From the NCBI GenBank assembly GCA_047921175.1, contig JBLRWQ010000056.1, positions 1-18,169 on the forward strand: DNA of 18,169 nt, read 5' to 3'. The position numbers were made by a program, and so were the translations under genes. Each line of letters opens with the position of its first letter. Position 1 is the stretch's first letter. Under the pieces are notes generated by a model. That model ran no database searches. It saw nothing but the letters and a program-made list of their open reading frames with translations, and was not told the origin of the DNA. Of the stretch, positions 1 through 8,881 are shown piece after piece. Source of the stretch: T1Sed10-7 sp047921175 (GTDB lineage: Bacteria; Actinomycetota; Nitriliruptoria; Nitriliruptorales; Nitriliruptoraceae).

Positions 1-1
1 C

Positions 2-1741
<1,740 letters not shown>

Positions 1742-1760
1742 CCGGGACGGGGATGGTGCG

Positions 1761-2096
1761 GTGAGTGACGGACGGGTCCATTTCGGCGTCGCCCGCATCG
1801 ACGTGCACCTGCCCGGCGCGGACAGCCTCAAGGCCCGGCGCGCGTTCGTGCGCCGCGCCCAGGCAGCGCTCGTGCAGGAGCTCGGGGTCTCGGTCGCCGA
1901 GGTGGGTGGCCAGGACCGCTGGCAGCGGGCCGTGCTCGGCGTCGCGGTGGCCGCCTCCACCGCGACCGGGGTCGAACGGGTCCTCGACCGGATCCCGGCG
2001 GTCGTCGAGCGCGACCCCCGGGTGGAGGTCCTCGCGGTGACCGACCTCGCCGACCACCTCGACCCGGACGACGGCGACCTGCCGCTCCCGAGCTGA
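1761..2096 (+). CDS. ylxP: DUF503 / YlxP-family small protein
   Basis: This is a 111-residue protein of the DUF503 (YlxP) family, whose biochemical role is not well established. Family features visible are the N-terminal strand HFGVARIDVHLPGADSLKARR and a second half with the VGGQDRWQRAVLGVAVAA pattern, matching the usual length and ferredoxin-like two-repeat character. The GTG at 1761 is chosen because the preceding ATG at 1753 is in another frame and meets TGA after three codons. Purine-rich GGGACGGGG lies upstream at 1744-1752. The position between infB and rbfA is the conserved location of this family in Actinobacteria and Firmicutes, which suggests a role near ribosome assembly or translation. 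That role is inferred from context only. Confidence 0.9.
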   Translation: MSDGRVHFGVARIDVHLPGADSLKARRAFVRRAQAALVQELGVSVAEVGGQDRWQRAVLGVAVAASTATGVERVLDRIPAVVERDPRVEVLAVTDLADHLDPDDGDLPLPS

Positions 2097-2151
2097 GCAC
2101 GAGCCGTCGCCATCCACCGAACCGAGCAGTGCCCCGCCGACAGGAGCTCCC

Positions 2152-2592
2152 ATGGCCCGCAAGCGCAACCCCCGGGTGGACGAGCAGGTACGCGCCGCGG
2201 TCGCCGACCTGCTCCAGACCGAGCTGGCCGACCCTCGGCTGACCTTCGTGACCGTCACCGAGGCCGACGTCACCCCGGACCACGACGTGGCCACGGTCTA
2301 CTACTCGACCCTGGACCCGAAGGTGCTCAGCCGCGACCCGGGACGCACCGGCGGGGACCGCATCGCCGATCCCGCCGACGTCGCGGAGGCCCTCGAGGTG
2401 GCCTCGGGGCGGCTGCGTGGTCCGGTGGCCCGACGGGCGGGGCTGCGGATCACGCCTGAGCTGCGCTTCCGTCCCGACCCGGTCGCCGAGCAGGCCGCCC
2501 GGGTCGAGGACCTGCTACGCGGTCTCGAGACCCGTGGTGAGGTCCCGCCTGGCACCGGCGGCATCGAGGACGATGACGGGCAGTCGCGGTGA
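2152..2592 (+). CDS. rbfA: Ribosome-binding factor A
   Basis: RbfA binds the 30S subunit near helix 1 of 16S rRNA and assists late maturation and cold adaptation. The 146-residue product starts MARKRNPRVDEQV, with the typical N-terminal helix, followed by strand segments DPRLTFVTVTEADVTPDHDVATVYYS and the LRITPELRFRPDP strand near the C-terminus. Compared with the minimal family, the stretch between the YYS strand and the next helix is lengthened (roughly residues 55-72, Gly/Asp-rich). The acidic C-terminal tail is probably disordered. An AGGAG at 2142-2146 sits 5 nt before the ATG. The stop overlaps the next gene's GTG (GTGA), which implies translational coupling. Confidence 0.95.
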   Translation: MARKRNPRVDEQVRAAVADLLQTELADPRLTFVTVTEADVTPDHDVATVYYSTLDPKVLSRDPGRTGGDRIADPADVAEALEVASGRLRGPVARRAGLRITPELRFRPDPVAEQAARVEDLLRGLETRGEVPPGTGGIEDDDGQSR

Positions 2593-3614
2593 CCCGGCCG
2601 GCCGTCGACACGGCGCCTCCACGCGCCTGGGCCGCCGCGCTGGACCCGCAGGTCTGGGCGGCGGTGCTCGCCAGGCTGCGTCGTGCCATCGACGCGGAGG
2701 AGCGCGTCCTGATCGCCGGTCACGTCCGGCCCGACGGCGATGCGCTCGGCTCCGTGCTCGCCCTGCACCACGCGCTCGGCGCTGCCGGGGCCCGCACGGT
2801 GCCGGCGATCGGCGAGCAGCCCGTCCGCCTCGACGCCGGCATGGACCGGTTGCCGGGCATCGAGGCGCTGGTCACCGCCGGTGAGCTGCCGGCGGCGGCG
2901 GACGTCGACCTGCTGGTCAGCGTGGATGTGGCCAGTGCCGACCGGCTCGGCTCGGTGGCGGCCTACCTCGATGCGGGCGTGGAGACGATCGCCTTCGACC
3001 ACCATGCCCGCCGGCAGGCCTTCGGGGACCTGACCTGCAACGCCCCGGAGGCGGCGGCCACGGTCCAGCTGCTGGCGCTGCTGCTCGACGAGCTCGCGCT
3101 GCCGCTCAGCCGGGAGGTCGCCGACTGCCTCTACGTCGGCCTCGTCACCGATACCGGCCGGTTCTCCTACGCCGCCACCGACCCGAGCGCGATGCAGCTC
3201 GGCGCCCGGCTGCTCGCTGCGGGCGTCGACCAGGCGGCCTGGACCCAGGCCCTGTACGAGACCCGGCCGCTCCGCGAGCTGGCGGTGCTCGGCACGGCGC
3301 TGGCCCGCGCCGAGCTGCACGGGGAGGTCGCGCTGGTCGCCACGCACCTCGAGGCGGACGAGCTCGGGACCGCCACCGCCGAGGGGCTGATCGACCTGGT
3401 GCGCACCGTCGACCGGGCCGAGGTGGCCCTGACCCTGCTGCCCGACGGGCCGGACAGCTGGAAGGGCTCCCTGCGCTCGCGTGGACGGGTCGACATCGGA
3501 CGTGTCGCTGCGGCGCTCGGCGGCGGGGGACACCGGCTCGCCGCCGGGTTCACGGCGCACGGCACGCCGGCCGCCATCACCGAGCGCGTCGTCGCGCTGC
3601 TGCGGGAGGGCTGA
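2589..3614 (+). CDS. nrnA: DHH/DHHA1 phosphoesterase, NrnA-like (nanoRNase / pAp phosphatase)
   Basis: This family degrades 2-5-nt RNAs and often dephosphorylates 3'-phosphoadenosine 5'-phosphate, using two metal ions in the cytoplasm. The metal-ligand motifs are all visible: GHVRPDGDALGS (44-55), an Asp in SVDVA (113), the family-defining DHH (137-139) and TDTGRF (187-192). The C-terminal DHHA1 substrate-binding domain carries GGGGHRLAAGF near residue 313. Length (341) is normal. The GTG start overlaps the rbfA stop by four bases. Placement between rbfA and truB is the usual actinobacterial arrangement. Whether it acts mainly on nanoRNA, pAp or a cyclic dinucleotide product cannot be read from sequence. 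Confidence 0.93.
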   Translation: MTRPAVDTAPPRAWAAALDPQVWAAVLARLRRAIDAEERVLIAGHVRPDGDALGSVLALHHALGAAGARTVPAIGEQPVRLDAGMDRLPGIEALVTAGELPAAADVDLLVSVDVASADRLGSVAAYLDAGVETIAFDHHARRQAFGDLTCNAPEAAATVQLLALLLDELALPLSREVADCLYVGLVTDTGRFSYAATDPSAMQLGARLLAAGVDQAAWTQALYETRPLRELAVLGTALARAELHGEVALVATHLEADELGTATAEGLIDLVRTVDRAEVALTLLPDGPDSWKGSLRSRGRVDIGRVAAALGGGGHRLAAGFTAHGTPAAITERVVALLREG

Positions 3615-3619
3615 GCCGC

Positions 3620-4570
3620 GTGGGACGTCGCCCCCGACCCCGTGGCCCGGTCCACGACCAGGTCCTGCTCGTGGACAAGCCGGCCGGTCCGACCTCCCAC
3701 GACGTGGTGGCCCGGGTCCGCCGGACGGCGGGCCACACCCGCGTCGGCCACACCGGCACCCTCGATCCGCCGGCCACGGGGGTGCTCGTGGTCTGCCTCG
3801 GCCGGGCGACCAAGCTGGTCCGCTTCCTGCAGGCCGGCACGAAGACCTACACGGCACGGATCCGGTTGGGCGTCGCCACCGACACCCAGGACGCCACCGG
3901 GGTGGAGCTCGCACGCATCGACGCGAGCCACCTCGACGAGGCCACCGTCTGTGGCGCACTGCGGGCCTTCCAGGGCGAGATCGAGCAGATCCCCCCGATG
4001 GTGTCGGCCGTGAAGGTCGACGGGCAGCGGCTGCACGTGCTGGCCCGCCGGGGTGAGACCGTGGAGCGAGAGGCGCGTCGCGTCGAGGTCAGCTCGCTGG
4101 TCATCGACCGCTTCGTGCCCGGCTCGGTCGCGGAGGTCGACGTGCTGCTGACCTGCTCCGCCGGGACCTACGTGCGCACGATCGCGCACGACCTGGGTGC
4201 CGCGCTCGGGGTCGGTGGCTCCCTCGGGAGCCTGAGACGGGTCGCCAACGGACCCTTCGCCGTGGAGGAGTGCGTCCCGCTCCGCACCATCGAGGAGATC
4301 GACGCGGCGGGCCTGCAGGCGCTCGGGATCGAGCCGCTCGACGCGGTGCGGCGCACCCTGGAGGTCGTCGAGGTGACCGACGGATCGGTGGCGCGGCGGC
4401 TGGTCCAGGGGCAGCCCCTGCCGGCGCTGGGGCGGGCCGGTGCCGTCGCGGTCGTCCGACCGCAGGACGGTGCCCGACCGGCGCAGCTGCTGGCCATCGT
4501 CGAGGACGACCCGGCCACCGGGCGTGCGCGACCGGCGCTGGTCTGGACCCGACCCGAGGACCTGGCATGA
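3620..4570 (+). CDS. truB: tRNA pseudouridine(55) synthase TruB
   Basis: TruB isomerises U55 in the T-loop of elongator tRNAs and also acts as a tRNA chaperone. The catalytic motif GHTGTLDPPATGVL is at about 43-56, with Asp49 as nucleophile. Other family blocks are VDKPAGPTSHDVV (18-30), KTYTARIRLG, and IPPMVSAVKVDGQRLHVLARRGE. The C-terminal part corresponds to the actinobacterial TruB C-terminal region rather than a clear PUA domain. Length is 316. The GTG start follows GGGAGGG (3604-3610) with 9-nt spacing. The stop overlaps the ATG of ribF (ATGA), so the two are likely translationally coupled. Confidence 0.97.
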   Translation: MGRRPRPRGPVHDQVLLVDKPAGPTSHDVVARVRRTAGHTRVGHTGTLDPPATGVLVVCLGRATKLVRFLQAGTKTYTARIRLGVATDTQDATGVELARIDASHLDEATVCGALRAFQGEIEQIPPMVSAVKVDGQRLHVLARRGETVEREARRVEVSSLVIDRFVPGSVAEVDVLLTCSAGTYVRTIAHDLGAALGVGGSLGSLRRVANGPFAVEECVPLRTIEEIDAAGLQALGIEPLDAVRRTLEVVEVTDGSVARRLVQGQPLPALGRAGAVAVVRPQDGARPAQLLAIVEDDPATGRARPALVWTRPEDLA

Positions 4571-5493
4571 CCCACGTCGTGCGGGACCTCGCGGCGCTCG
4601 ACCCCGGCCCGTCCGTGGTCACCATCGGCAACTTCGACGGGGTCCACCGCGGGCATCAGGTACTCCTGCGTCGCACGGTCACCCTCGCTGCCGACCACGA
4701 CGCTCGGGCCGTCGCCGTCACCTTCGACCCGCACCCGACCACGGTGCTGCGGCCGCAGGCAGCCCCGCCGCTGCTCCAGCCGCTCGCCGAGCGGGTCGCC
4801 CGTCTGGTCGAGGCCGGCGTGGACGCGGTGGTCGTCCTTCCCTTCACGCGCGAGCTGGCGGCGATGTCGCCGGCCGGGTTCGTCGCCGAGGTCCTGGCCG
4901 GTCCGCTGGCGGCGGTCCGTGTCGTGGTGGGCACGAACTTCCGCTTCGGCGCGAAGGCGGCCGGTGATGTCGTCACGCTGCTGGAGCTCGGGGAGACCCA
5001 CGGCTTCACCCCCGAGGCGGTCACGCTGCTCGAGCTCGACGGGCGGCGGATCTCCTCCTCCGCGATCCGCGAGCACCTCCAGGCCGGCGAGGTCGACTGG
5101 GCCCGCGCGGCGCTCGGCCGTCCGTTCCAGCTCCCCGGCGAGGTCATCCGGGGTGACGGCCGGGGGCGCAGCATCGGGTTCCCGACCGCCAACCTCGCGA
5201 CGCCGTCGGGGATCGTCGTGCCGGGTGCGGGCGTCTACGCCGGCCATGCCGAGGTCGACGGCAGCTGGCTGCCGGCGGTGACCAACGTCGGGGTCCGCCC
5301 CACCTTCGACGGTCGCACCATGACCGTGGAGGTCCACCTCCTCGACGCCGACGTCGACCTGTACGGCCGGCAGCTCACGTTCCGGTTCGAGCACCGGCTG
5401 CGGGGTGAGCAGCGCTTCGACGGGCCGGAGGCGCTGGTCGCCCAGATCGCGCGGGACGTGCGGGCGGCCCGCGGTCGCCTGGCGGGTGCGTGA
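4567..5493 (+). CDS. ribF: Bifunctional riboflavin kinase / FAD synthetase
   Basis: RibF phosphorylates riboflavin to FMN and adenylylates FMN to FAD. The N-terminal nucleotidyltransferase module shows GNFDGVHRGH (21-30), FDPHP (53-57) and ISSSAIR (162-168). The C-terminal kinase module shows GRSIGFPTANL (200-210), TNVGVRPTFDG (239-249) and the catalytic-type Glu in VEVHLLD (255). The 308 residues are the standard length. The frame stays open upstream to 4270, but the ATG at 4567 gives the canonical N-terminus, has CGAGGA 6 nt before it, and overlaps the truB stop. It is the last gene of the infB-ribF block; 289 nt of structured non-coding DNA follow. Confidence 0.97.
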   Translation: MTHVVRDLAALDPGPSVVTIGNFDGVHRGHQVLLRRTVTLAADHDARAVAVTFDPHPTTVLRPQAAPPLLQPLAERVARLVEAGVDAVVVLPFTRELAAMSPAGFVAEVLAGPLAAVRVVVGTNFRFGAKAAGDVVTLLELGETHGFTPEAVTLLELDGRRISSSAIREHLQAGEVDWARAALGRPFQLPGEVIRGDGRGRSIGFPTANLATPSGIVVPGAGVYAGHAEVDGSWLPAVTNVGVRPTFDGRTMTVEVHLLDADVDLYGRQLTFRFEHRLRGEQRFDGPEALVAQIARDVRAARGRLAGA

Positions 5494-5542
5494 GGGGCCG
5501 GTCGGCCGGCGTCCCGCGCGACGCACGGCCACCCTCGTCCGC

Positions 5543-5571
5543 TTGCCGGACGTCCGGGGGTGTGCCACACT
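5543..5571 (+). promoter_or_regulatory. Possible rpsO promoter (weak match)
   Basis: TTGCCG (5543-5548) and CACACT (5566-5571) are separated by 17 nt, giving a partial sigma70-type match (A at the second and T at the sixth -10 positions). It lies 50 nt after ribF and about 210 nt before rpsO, just upstream of the hairpins in the leader. The -10 match is poor, so this is tentative. Confidence 0.25.
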
Positions 5572-5577
5572 CGTGGC

Positions 5578-5739
5578 GACGACCCGAGGTGGGTCGTTCC
5601 CAACCGTGCCCGTACGGGTGTCGGGATCCCTCGAGCGCTGTACCGCCCCGGACCACCGGGACGCCGGCGCGAGGTGCCAGCAGCCGCGTCGTGGCGGCCG
5701 CCGGTGCGGGACCCCGCGGTGACGGTGCCACGCACCGTC
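5578..5739 (+). promoter_or_regulatory. Structured leader of rpsO (three hairpins)
   Basis: The 289-nt gap between ribF and rpsO has no convincing ORF but several clean hairpins. An 8-pair stem GACGACCC/GGGTCGTT with loop GAGGT is at 5578-5598 (one G-U pair). CCCGG/CCGGG with a 4-nt loop is at 5647-5660. A perfect 8-bp stem GACGGTGC/GCACCGTC with loop CAC is at 5721-5739, ending 43 nt before the rpsO start. Also present is the palindrome CCCGTACGGG (5609-5618). S15 commonly represses its own mRNA through leader structures that differ between phyla, so a regulatory leader is reasonable; the exact fold and S15 binding are not shown. Confidence 0.45.
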
Positions 5740-5782
5740 CTACCCGGCGCGGCAGGGCCGACCACGATCCGGAGTACCACCT

Positions 5783-6055
5783 GTGGCGATCACGCTGCCC
5801 AACGACAAGCAAGCCATCATCGAGCGGTTCCGCCGTGACGAGACGGACACCGGCTCCCCGGAGGTCCAGGTCGCGCTGCTGACCCAGCGCATCAGCCACC
5901 TGACCGAGCACCTCAAGGAGCACAAGCACGACCACCACTCCCGGCGCGGGCTGCTCAAGCTCGTCGGGCAGCGGCGGCGCCTGCTGAACTACCTCAAGAA
6001 GCTGGACATCGAGCGCTACCGAGCGCTCATCGCGGAGCTGGAACTGCGCCGCTGA
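5783..6055 (+). CDS. rpsO: 30S ribosomal protein S15
   Basis: S15 is a primary 16S rRNA-binding protein (helix 20-22 junction) that nucleates the platform of the 30S subunit. The 90-residue product has the diagnostic DTGSPEVQVALLTQRISHLTEHLK block, HDHHSRRGLL and the LKKLDIERYRALI C-terminus. Start is GTG with GGAG (5771-5774) 8 nt upstream. It is followed by pnp, the conserved rpsO-pnp pairing of bacteria. The preceding leader has hairpins that may mediate autoregulation. Confidence 0.98.
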   Translation: MAITLPNDKQAIIERFRRDETDTGSPEVQVALLTQRISHLTEHLKEHKHDHHSRRGLLKLVGQRRRLLNYLKKLDIERYRALIAELELRR

Positions 6056-6061
6056 ACCACC

Positions 6062-6094
6062 CGGGCCGGGTCCGCCAGGAGGCGACCCGGCCCG
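6062..6094 (+). terminator. Strong hairpin between rpsO and pnp
   Basis: A perfect 11-bp stem CGGGCCGGGTC (6062-6072) / GACCCGGCCCG (6084-6094) with an 11-nt loop lies 6 nt after the rpsO stop. No U-run follows, so it may be an attenuating or factor-dependent terminator, or a 3'-end stabiliser. Partial read-through to pnp would be expected. Confidence 0.6.
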
Positions 6095-6144
6095 CGTCGT
6101 CGGCCGCATCCCGGCCCGATGGCGCACCGCCACCACCCCGTCGG

Positions 6145-6189
6145 TCGTCAGTGGAGACGGCTCGGACCCCGAGCCGCCCCCACTGATGA
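6145..6189 (+). promoter_or_regulatory. pnp: Long imperfect hairpin in the pnp leader (RNase III-like site)
   Basis: Outer stem 6145-6154 pairs with 6180-6189 (10 pairs including one G-U; core TCAGTGG/CCACTGA). A 4x4 internal loop follows (AGAC against GCCC). The inner stem GGCTCGG (6159-6165) / CCGAGCC (6169-6175) is 7 bp with a 3-nt loop. It lies about 77 nt before the pnp GTG. In E. coli, and in the Streptomyces rpsO-pnp operon, RNase III cleaves hairpins in this region and PNPase then autoregulates its own mRNA. The structure here is what such a site would look like; cleavage is inferred. Confidence 0.55.
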
Positions 6190-6265
6190 GCCGGAGGGAC
6201 CGTGGTGGCGACCCGCCCCGCACGACGACGTGCGAGGCACGGACCGACACCCAAGGAGGCCCACT

Positions 6266-8767
6266 GTGGGCAAGCTCGGACAGCACGAGCACACCGTCGA
6301 GATCGACGGTCGCACCATCACCTTCGAGGCCGGGACCCTGGCCGCCCAGGCGGGCGGCGCCGCGGTCGTCAGCCTCGGCGACACCAAGGTCCTGTCGACC
6401 ACCACCGCGTCGAAGCAGCCGAAGGACTTCCTGCCCTTCTTCCCCCTCACCATCGAGGTGGAGGAGCGCATGTACGCCAACGGCCGCATCCCCGGCTCGT
6501 TCTTCCGTCGTGAAGGACGTCCGTCGGAGAACGCGATCCTGGTCTGCCGCCTCACCGACCGCCCGTTGCGCCCCACCTTCGCGGAGGGGCTGCGCAACGA
6601 GGTGCAGGTCGTCAACACCATCATCCAGACCACCCAGGTCGACCCCTACGACGTCGTCGCGATGAACGGCTCGTCCCTGTCGACGATGCTGTCCGGCATC
6701 CCCTTCGCCGGGCCGGTCGCGGCGGTCCGCTACGCGATGATGCGTGACGGTGACTGGGTCGCCTTCCCGACCTTCGAGGAGCTCGAGGAGGAGGCCGTGT
6801 TCAACATGGTCATCTCCGGTCGGGTCGAGGACGACGGGGAGGTCGCGATCCTGATGATCGAGGCCGAGGCCACCCCGGACGCCTGGATCAAGGTCGACAT
6901 GGGCGCCACCGCCCCGACCGAGCAGGTCGTCGGGCAGGCCATCGAGGACGTCAAGCCGATCATCAAGCAGCTGTGCGAGGCCCAGCAGGCCTTCGTGGAC
7001 GAGGTCGGGGTCCGCGACGCGGGCGAGTTCCCGCTCTTCCTCGACCACAGCGACGAGGTCTTCGCCGCGGTCTGGGCCGCGGCCGAGGACAAGGTCCGTG
7101 ACGTCTACCGCCAGGCCGAGCTCTCCAAGGAGGGCAAGGACGAGGCCATCAGTGCGGTCAAGAAGGACGTGGTCGACGCGGTCGTGGCCGCCGGGGTCGG
7201 TGACCTCGACGAGGACGACGTGCGCAAGCAGGCCTCCGAGGCCTTCCGCACCACGGAGAAGAAGGTCGTCCGTGGCCTGATCGTGGACGAGGGCTTCCGC
7301 ATCGACGGCCGCAGCGCCACGCAGCTCCGCCCGTTGACCGCCGAGGTCGGTGTGCTGCCGCGCACCCACGGCTCCGCGCTGTTCCAGCGCGGTGACACCC
7401 AGGTGCTGTCCGTGCTGGCGCTCGGCACGACGCGTGACGGCCAGCGGCTCGACACGCTCGACCCGAAGGACGAGAAGCTCTTCCTGCACCACTACAACAT
7501 GCCGCCCTACTCGACCGGCGAGGCCGGCCGGGTCGGCACCCCGAAGCGCCGCGAGATCGGCCACGGGGCGCTGGCCGAGCGGGCGCTGATCCCGATCCTG
7601 CCGGAGCAGGACGAGTGGCCGTACGCGATGCGCGTCGTCTCCGACGTGCTCAGCTCCAACGGCTCCACCTCGATGGGCTCGGTCTGCGCCGCGTCCATGG
7701 CGCTGATGGACGGCGGGGTCCCGACCCACGGCCAGGTCGCCGGCATCGCGATGGGGCTGGTGTACGAGAACGGCAAGTACACCACCCTGACCGACATCCA
7801 GGGCGTCGAGGACTTCTTCGGCGACATGGACTTCAAGGTCGCCGGGCCGGAGCAGTTCATCACCGCGCTGCAGCTCGACACCAAGCTGGCCGGCATCCCG
7901 GCCGACGTGCTCCAGGACGCGCTGCTGCAGGCCCGTGAGGCCCGGCTCGAGATCCTGGACGTCATGAACGCCGCCATCAGCGAGCCGCGCGACGAGGTCG
8001 CCGACGGTGCCCCGCGGGTGGAGGTCGTCCACATCCCGCAGGACAAGATCGGTGCGGTCATCGGCCCGCGCGGTGCGATCATCAAGGAGCTGGTCGAGGA
8101 GACCGGCGCCCAGATCGACGTCGACGAGGAGGGTGGCCGCGGGGTCGTCAAGATCTACGCGACCTCCCGCGCGATCGCGCAGGACGCGCTGGACCGCATC
8201 AACGCGATCGCCAACCCGCAGCTGCCGGAGAAGGGCGAGCGCTACCACGCGACCGTCGTCAAGACCGTGGACTTCGGCGCCTTCGTGTCGCTGACCCCGG
8301 GGACCGACGGCCTGCTGCACATCTCCGAGCTGTCCCGCATGAAGGGCAAGCGACTCAGCCACGCCGAGGAGGCGGTCGAGGTCGGCGAGCAGATCCTCGT
8401 CGAGGTCCTCGACGTGCTCGACGGTGGGCGCAAGTTCAAGCTGCAGTTCGTCGGTGACGTCGCCGACGACAACGGCGGTGCCGAGCCCACGGGCGACGGC
8501 GGTGGCGACGACCGTGGCGACCGGCCCCGCGAGCGCGGGAGCCGGGAGCGTGGTGGGCGCGACCGTGACCGCGGCGAGCGTGGCGGCCGCGACCGCGGGG
8601 GACGTGACCGCGGTGAGCGCGAGGGCGGTGACCGTGACCGCAGCGAGAGCGCCGACCGTGACCGCGGTGACCGCGGTGAGCGCGAGGGCGGCGACCGTGA
8701 CCGTGGCGGCGAGGGCGGCGGGCGGACCCGCACCCGCACCCGCAGCCGGTCGCGGGACCGCGACTGA
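6266..8767 (+). CDS. pnp: Polyribonucleotide nucleotidyltransferase with Arg/Asp/Gly-rich tail
   Basis: PNPase degrades RNA 3'->5' by phosphorolysis and can add 3' tails. The 833-residue product has two RNase PH domains, with the active-site set Asp516, Asp522 and Lys524 (EDFFGDMDFK). A linking helical domain, a KH domain (HIPQDKIGAVIGPRGAIIKE, GPRG at about 600-603) and an S1 domain (about 657-729) follow. After S1 comes a tail of roughly 100 residues rich in Arg, Asp, Gly and Glu, ending RTRTRTRSRSRDRD, far longer than in most PNPases. The tail contains a 37-nt direct repeat (8604-8640 and 8667-8703, one mismatch). The frame is open upstream to 6119, but that would translate the leader hairpin. 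The GTG at 6266 has AAGGAGG (6253-6259) at 6-nt spacing and gives the normal N-terminus. Confidence 0.97.
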   Translation: MGKLGQHEHTVEIDGRTITFEAGTLAAQAGGAAVVSLGDTKVLSTTTASKQPKDFLPFFPLTIEVEERMYANGRIPGSFFRREGRPSENAILVCRLTDRPLRPTFAEGLRNEVQVVNTIIQTTQVDPYDVVAMNGSSLSTMLSGIPFAGPVAAVRYAMMRDGDWVAFPTFEELEEEAVFNMVISGRVEDDGEVAILMIEAEATPDAWIKVDMGATAPTEQVVGQAIEDVKPIIKQLCEAQQAFVDEVGVRDAGEFPLFLDHSDEVFAAVWAAAEDKVRDVYRQAELSKEGKDEAISAVKKDVVDAVVAAGVGDLDEDDVRKQASEAFRTTEKKVVRGLIVDEGFRIDGRSATQLRPLTAEVGVLPRTHGSALFQRGDTQVLSVLALGTTRDGQRLDTLDPKDEKLFLHHYNMPPYSTGEAGRVGTPKRREIGHGALAERALIPILPEQDEWPYAMRVVSDVLSSNGSTSMGSVCAASMALMDGGVPTHGQVAGIAMGLVYENGKYTTLTDIQGVEDFFGDMDFKVAGPEQFITALQLDTKLAGIPADVLQDALLQAREARLEILDVMNAAISEPRDEVADGAPRVEVVHIPQDKIGAVIGPRGAIIKELVEETGAQIDVDEEGGRGVVKIYATSRAIAQDALDRINAIANPQLPEKGERYHATVVKTVDFGAFVSLTPGTDGLLHISELSRMKGKRLSHAEEAVEVGEQILVEVLDVLDGGRKFKLQFVGDVADDNGGAEPTGDGGGDDRGDRPRERGSRERGGRDRDRGERGGRDRGGRDRGEREGGDRDRSESADRDRGDRGEREGGDRDRGGEGGGRTRTRTRSRSRDRD
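8604..8703 (+). repeat. Internal direct repeat in the pnp tail-coding region
   Basis: Two 37-nt copies (8604-8640 and 8667-8703) differ by a single T/C change and are 63 nt apart. Both encode DRGEREGGDRDR. This sits within a longer low-complexity GAC/CGT/GGC/GAG codon tract and suggests growth of the tail by in-frame duplication. Confidence 0.85.
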
Positions 8768-8784
8768 CGCGACGTGCGATGACC

Positions 8785-8814
8785 CTGGTGGGCGGCCCTC
8801 GGGCCGCCCACCGG
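8785..8814 (+). terminator. Terminator-like hairpin after pnp
   Basis: GGTGGGCGGCC (8787-8797) pairs perfectly with GGCCGCCCACC (8802-8812). The loop is about 4 nt and one or two further pairs lie outside. It starts about 18 nt after the pnp stop. No T-run follows, as is common for GC-rich actinobacterial terminators. It marks the likely end of the rpsO-pnp unit. Confidence 0.65.
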
Positions 8815-8837
8815 CGTGTCCGGGGCGTCGACCTGCG

Positions 8838-8843
8838 TACCCT
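8838..8843 (+). promoter_or_regulatory. Possible -10 box of the M16 peptidase gene
   Basis: TACCCT fits the actinobacterial TANNNT -10 pattern, lies just beyond the pnp terminator hairpin and 38 nt before the GTG start. No recognisable -35 is visible. Confidence 0.3.
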
Positions 8844-8881
8844 GCCGCTACCCGCCCCCGCCCCTGCGCCGTGAGGTCCCC

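Noticed and set aside
3167..4189. 340-residue minus-strand frame opposite nrnA/truB
   Set aside because: It is an antisense shadow of two certain genes with no recognisable domain.
6119..6265. Upstream start for pnp
   Set aside because: It would translate through the leader hairpin and lacks the PNPase N-terminus. GTG 6266 has a near-ideal AAGGAGG.
5375..8362. 995-residue open frame on the minus strand opposite rpsO/pnp
   Set aside because: It is a GC-bias shadow antisense to ribF's end, rpsO and pnp. It has no recognisable domain and a low-complexity composition typical of antisense frames.
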